A DNA stretch of 19,938 nucleotides, from positions 1 through 19,938 of the forward strand of contig CAZUEM010000055.1 of assembly GCA_964619155.1 (NCBI GenBank). The letters run 5' to 3'. The notes under the pieces are model-generated. The model ran no database searches, was not told where the DNA came from, and saw nothing but the letters and a program-made list of their open reading frames with translations. Position 1 is the first letter of the stretch. Each line of letters opens with the position of its first letter. Origin of the DNA: CAIXRL01 sp964619155 (GTDB taxonomy: Bacteria > Eisenbacteria > RBG-16-71-46). A program made the position numbers and the translations under genes. This document shows, in pieces, positions 17,498-19,938 of this stretch.

Positions 17498-18388
17498 ATG
17501 CTCCTCGACATCACCACCTCCTGGCTGCCGCCCGACACGGGCCCCGTGGGCAAGACCCTCGCGGGGCTCGCGCTCACGCTGCTCGCCGCCTGGCTGCTGC
17601 AGCGGCTGGGATTCCTGCTCGTCTGGCGCGCCGAGCGCTGGCTCGTGCGCTCGGCGCAGGGCAGCGAGCACGCCGTGCAGCGCTCGCACACGCTCGCGCA
17701 GTCGGCGCGACATCTGGTCACCACGCTGGTCGGCGTGGGTGCGTTCTTCCACGTGCTCGAGGTGTTGGGCTGGGACCTGCGGCCGCTGCTGGTCGGCGCC
17801 AGCGTGCTCGGCGCGGCGCTGGCGTTCGGCGCGCAGACGCTGGTGCGCGACATCATCGCCGGCGTGTTCATCCTCGTGGACGACCAGTTCTCGGTGGGCG
17901 ACACCGTCGAGGTGAACGGCCAGGCCGCCACGGTCGAGGGCGTGACGCTGCGCTCGACGCGGCTCCGCGACTGGCAGGGCCGCCTGCTGTTCGTGCCGAA
18001 CGGCGAGATGAGGATCGTCGTCAACCACAGCCGCGGCTGGCACCTCGCGATCGTGGACCTGCCGCTGGCCGTGAATCAGGACCTCGGCCGCGTGCTCGAG
18101 GTGGCGGCGGCGATCGCCGGCGAGGTGAACGCCGACCCCGCGCTCGCGCCGCACCGGCTGGAGCCCATGACGGTGGTGGGCATCGAACGGCTCGGCGTGG
18201 ACGGCGCGTTCGTCCGCCTGGTCGCGAAGTCCCTGCCGGGCGCCGGCGCCGCGACGGTGGCGCGCGAGGCGCGCCGCATCGCGCTCGAGCGCATGCGCGC
18301 CGCCGGATTGCGCGCGGCCGGCGATCCCGAACTGAAGTACCCTGTCGCGCCCCCGGGCGTGCCGGCCGGACCGGCGCCCGGGCACTGA
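17498..18388 (+). CDS. MscS family mechanosensitive ion channel
   Basis: This is an inner-membrane channel that opens on membrane tension and releases solutes during osmotic downshock. The 296-residue product, close to E. coli MscS in length, has hydrophobic segments at about 18-44, 73-93 and 95-127. The last is the pore helix, with the Gly/Ala-rich signature SVLGAALAFGAQTLVRDII (102-120). The MscS beta domain follows, with DDQFSVGDTVEVNG (128-141), STRLRDWQGRLLFVPNGE (153-170) and VNHSRGW (175-181). The C-terminal alpha-beta domain extends to about 285 and ends in a Pro-rich tail. The ribosome-binding site is weak (GGA at 17492-17494) and the upstream terminator leaves almost no leader. Expression may therefore come from read-through or from a promoter inside the peptidase gene. 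cysS starts 21 bases after the stop. Confidence 0.93.
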   Translation: MLLDITTSWLPPDTGPVGKTLAGLALTLLAAWLLQRLGFLLVWRAERWLVRSAQGSEHAVQRSHTLAQSARHLVTTLVGVGAFFHVLEVLGWDLRPLLVGASVLGAALAFGAQTLVRDIIAGVFILVDDQFSVGDTVEVNGQAATVEGVTLRSTRLRDWQGRLLFVPNGEMRIVVNHSRGWHLAIVDLPLAVNQDLGRVLEVAAAIAGEVNADPALAPHRLEPMTVVGIERLGVDGAFVRLVAKSLPGAGAATVAREARRIALERMRAAGLRAAGDPELKYPVAPPGVPAGPAPGH

Positions 18389-18396
18389 CCCAACGC

Positions 18397-18402
18397 AAGG
18401 AG
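18397..18402 (+). promoter_or_regulatory. Ribosome-binding site fixing the GTG start of cysS
   Basis: AAGGAG ends 7 bases before the GTG at 18410. The next in-frame ATG would remove the start of the catalytic domain, so this site decides the start. Confidence 0.75.
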
Positions 18403-18409
18403 AGCCCCG

Positions 18410-19816
18410 GTGCCGCTTCGCATCTACGACACGCTGACCCGCGAGAAGCGCGAGTTCGTTCCGGTCACGCCCGGCCGCGTGCGCATGTACGTGTGCGGCA
18501 TGACGGTTCAGGGCAAGCCGCACGTGGGGCACATCCGCGCGTCGCTCTCGGCCGAGGTCATGCGCCGCTACTTCGAGCACCTCGGTTACGTCGTGGACTA
18601 CGCCTACAACTTCACCGACGTGGACGACAAGATCATCGCGCGCGCGAACGAGGAGGGCCTCGAGTATGCGGCCGTGAGCGAGCGCAACATCGACGCCTAC
18701 ATGCAGTTCGCCGACCTGCACAACATCAAGCGCGCGACGGTCTACCCGCGGGCGACGCAGCACATCGGCGAGATGCACGCCATGATCGCGACGCTGATCG
18801 AGAAGGGCTACGCCTACGCGGCGGGCGGGGACGTCTACTACGACGTCCGCAGGAAAGCCGACTACGGCAAGCTCTCGGGCCGAAACGTGGACGACCTGCG
18901 CGAGGGCTACCGGATCGAGCCCGGAGAGGCGAAGCGCGACCCGCTCGACTTCGCCCTCTGGAAGGGTTCGAAGCCGGGCGAGCCGGCGTGGCCGAGCCCG
19001 TGGGGCCCGGGCCGGCCGGGGTGGCACATCGAGTGCTCGGCCATGGCCATGAAGCATCTCGGCGAGACCATCGACCTGCACGGCGGCGGGCAGGACCTGA
19101 TCTTCCCGCACCACGAGAACGAGATCGCCCAGAGCGAAGCCTGCACGGGAAAGCCGATGGCGAACTTCTGGACCGAGAACGGCCTCGTGAACAACGCGGG
19201 CAGGAAGATCTCCAAGAGCGAGATGTCCGATGGCGACAAGAAGCTGTTCTTCATCGAGGACATCGCCGCGCAGGTGGACCCCGAGGTCACCCGGTTCTAC
19301 CTGCTCTCGACCCACTACCGCAGTCCGATCGAATTCAGTTTGGAGAGACTGAACGAAGCGGGGGTGGCCTACCAGAGGCTGCGGACCCCGCTCGAACGGG
19401 CCAACACCTGGGCCGTGCCCGAGGGCCCGGCCCCGGGCGGCGAGCTCGGCCGGGCGGTCGCGGAGGCGGACCGGCTCTTCCACGAGGCCATGCAGGACGA
19501 CTTCAACACCGCCCAGGCGCTCGGGCACCTGTTCGACCTGGCCCGGGCGGTGAACCGGTCCATCGACGAGGGGGGCGGGGCGGACGCGGTCCAGGGGGCG
19601 AAGGCCCTCCACCGACTGGGCGCGATCCTCGGGCTGTTCTGGAAGGCCCCCGCCGGCGAGGCCTGGCCGGCCGAGGTTTTGGCGCTGGTCGAGGAGCGGG
19701 CGGCGGCCCGGAAGGCGAAGGACTGGAAGAAGTCCGACGAGCTTCGGGACCGGCTGGCGGCCCTCGGGGCCCTGGTCGAGGACGGGCCGCAGGGCCAGAA
19801 GCTGAAACGGAGTTAG
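18410..19816 (+). CDS. cysS: Cysteinyl-tRNA synthetase
   Basis: This class I synthetase charges tRNA(Cys). The 468-residue product begins with GTG and the usual LRIYDTLTREKREF. Zinc ligands Cys29, Cys209, His234 and Glu238 match the E. coli positions almost exactly. The HIGH equivalent is HVGH (38-41). The motif usually CGPTVYD reads CGMTVQGK (29-36). FTDVDDKII (68-76), GWHIECSAMAMKHLG (204-218) and DLHGGGQDLIFPHHENE (222-238) are intact. The KMSKS loop is unusual: KISKSEMSDGDKKLFF (266-281) replaces the familiar KMSKSLGNFF and is about four residues longer. The C-terminus keeps the DALR-like helical region with DDFNTAQALGHLFDLAR and the end motif RKAKDWKKSDELRDRL. It follows the channel gene by 21 bases with AAGGAG as ribosome-binding site. 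Confidence 0.96.
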   Translation: MPLRIYDTLTREKREFVPVTPGRVRMYVCGMTVQGKPHVGHIRASLSAEVMRRYFEHLGYVVDYAYNFTDVDDKIIARANEEGLEYAAVSERNIDAYMQFADLHNIKRATVYPRATQHIGEMHAMIATLIEKGYAYAAGGDVYYDVRRKADYGKLSGRNVDDLREGYRIEPGEAKRDPLDFALWKGSKPGEPAWPSPWGPGRPGWHIECSAMAMKHLGETIDLHGGGQDLIFPHHENEIAQSEACTGKPMANFWTENGLVNNAGRKISKSEMSDGDKKLFFIEDIAAQVDPEVTRFYLLSTHYRSPIEFSLERLNEAGVAYQRLRTPLERANTWAVPEGPAPGGELGRAVAEADRLFHEAMQDDFNTAQALGHLFDLARAVNRSIDEGGGADAVQGAKALHRLGAILGLFWKAPAGEAWPAEVLALVEERAAARKAKDWKKSDELRDRLAALGALVEDGPQGQKLKRS

Positions 19817-19853
19817 CGGTTCGGCCCCGGAAGCGGGCTTCGAGGGAATCCAG

Positions 19854-19889
19854 CGGCGGCCGTCGGGGTATCCACCCTGACGGCCGCCG
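19854..19889 (+). terminator. Long hairpin after cysS, probable terminator
   Basis: A 16-bp stem (19854-19869 with 19874-19889, one G-T wobble) closes on the tetraloop ATCC, 37 bases after the cysS stop. Only a weak ATTT follows (19893-19896), so it may end transcription inefficiently or act as an RNA 3'-end stabiliser. The nearly perfect stem is seen directly. Confidence 0.6.
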
Positions 19890-19899
19890 AACATTTCGC

Positions 19900-19929
19900 T
19901 TGCCCGTGTCAAACCCGGGGGTCTAGCCT
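19900..19929 (+). promoter_or_regulatory. Possible promoter for the next gene downstream
   Basis: TTGCCC (19900-19905), an 18-base spacer and TAGCCT (19924-19929). It has the same spacing and a similar -10 region to the yicC promoter (TACCTT) and directly follows the cysS hairpin. The downstream gene lies outside the window, so this cannot be confirmed here. Confidence 0.4.
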
Positions 19930-19938
19930 TCATCCCAA

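Noticed and set aside
18338..18343. TACCCT as a -10 box for cysS inside the end of the channel gene
   Set aside because: The nearest -35-like TTGCGC (18308-18313) is 24 bases away, too far for a sigma-70 promoter. cysS may be co-transcribed instead.
19325..19360. A patch of AT-ending and rare codons in cysS (including AGT, TTG, AGA) as a sign of recombination
   Set aside because: It is only a few codons long, the protein is conserved across it, and nothing else marks a boundary.
17348..19933. Very long antisense open frame of 861 codons over mscS and cysS
   Set aside because: It is complementary to two clearly conserved genes, is rich in His/Arg/Gly/Ala low-complexity text, and has no recognisable domain. 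Long antisense frames are expected in G+C-rich genomes.

Overview
The window is one strand-coherent block of housekeeping genes, all on the + strand, from a very G+C-rich diderm bacterium. Codons end overwhelmingly in G or C. An MlaEFD-type lipid transporter implies an outer membrane, and D-Ala-D-Ala ligase implies peptidoglycan. A run of exactly 100 Ns inside dnaB shows this is a scaffold, probably from a metagenome or draft assembly. Gene content and order suggest a lineage of the Gemmatimonadota / 'Eisenbacteria' / FCB-adjacent kind. That placement is a guess from memory, not a computed one.

Layout. Positions 1-900 hold the 3' end of a sigma-54-dependent activator. A 241-base gap follows, with a terminator-like hairpin and a good sigma-70-type promoter. 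The first cluster is yicC-gmk-rpoZ-coaBC-udg (family 4 uracil-DNA glycosylase), tightly packed with 4-base start/stop overlaps. It covers RNA turnover, GMP kinase, RNA polymerase omega, CoA synthesis and base excision repair. Next comes dnaB (5307-8045), interrupted by a full-length 422-residue intein with a LAGLIDADG homing endonuclease and by an assembly gap exactly at the Walker A motif. Then follow mlaE-mlaF-mlaD (lipid transport), radA, a YbaK-type deacylase, ispD and ispF (MEP isoprenoid pathway), gltX, ddl, an M42 aminopeptidase, a strong hairpin terminator, a MscS-type channel and cysS. The window ends in a 16-bp hairpin and a possible promoter for the next gene.

Two pieces of ancient synteny are visible. 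yicC-gmk-rpoZ-coaBC and radA-(x)-ispD-ispF-gltX-(x)-cysS both resemble, from memory, the order in Bacillus-type genomes, with lineage-specific genes inserted.

The points most worth a second look are these. (1) The dnaB gap lies at the P-loop, a known intein hotspot, in a gene that already carries an intein at the second hotspot, and its left flank has rare codons. (2) CoaBC carries two coupled replacements at positions regarded as catalytic in the decarboxylase half. (3) The gmk-rpoZ spacer can fold as a hairpin whose loop pairs perfectly with downstream bases just ahead of the rpoZ ribosome-binding site. I found no CRISPR array, tRNA, rRNA, insertion sequence, defence island or biosynthetic cluster. 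No wholly new multi-gene system is evident.
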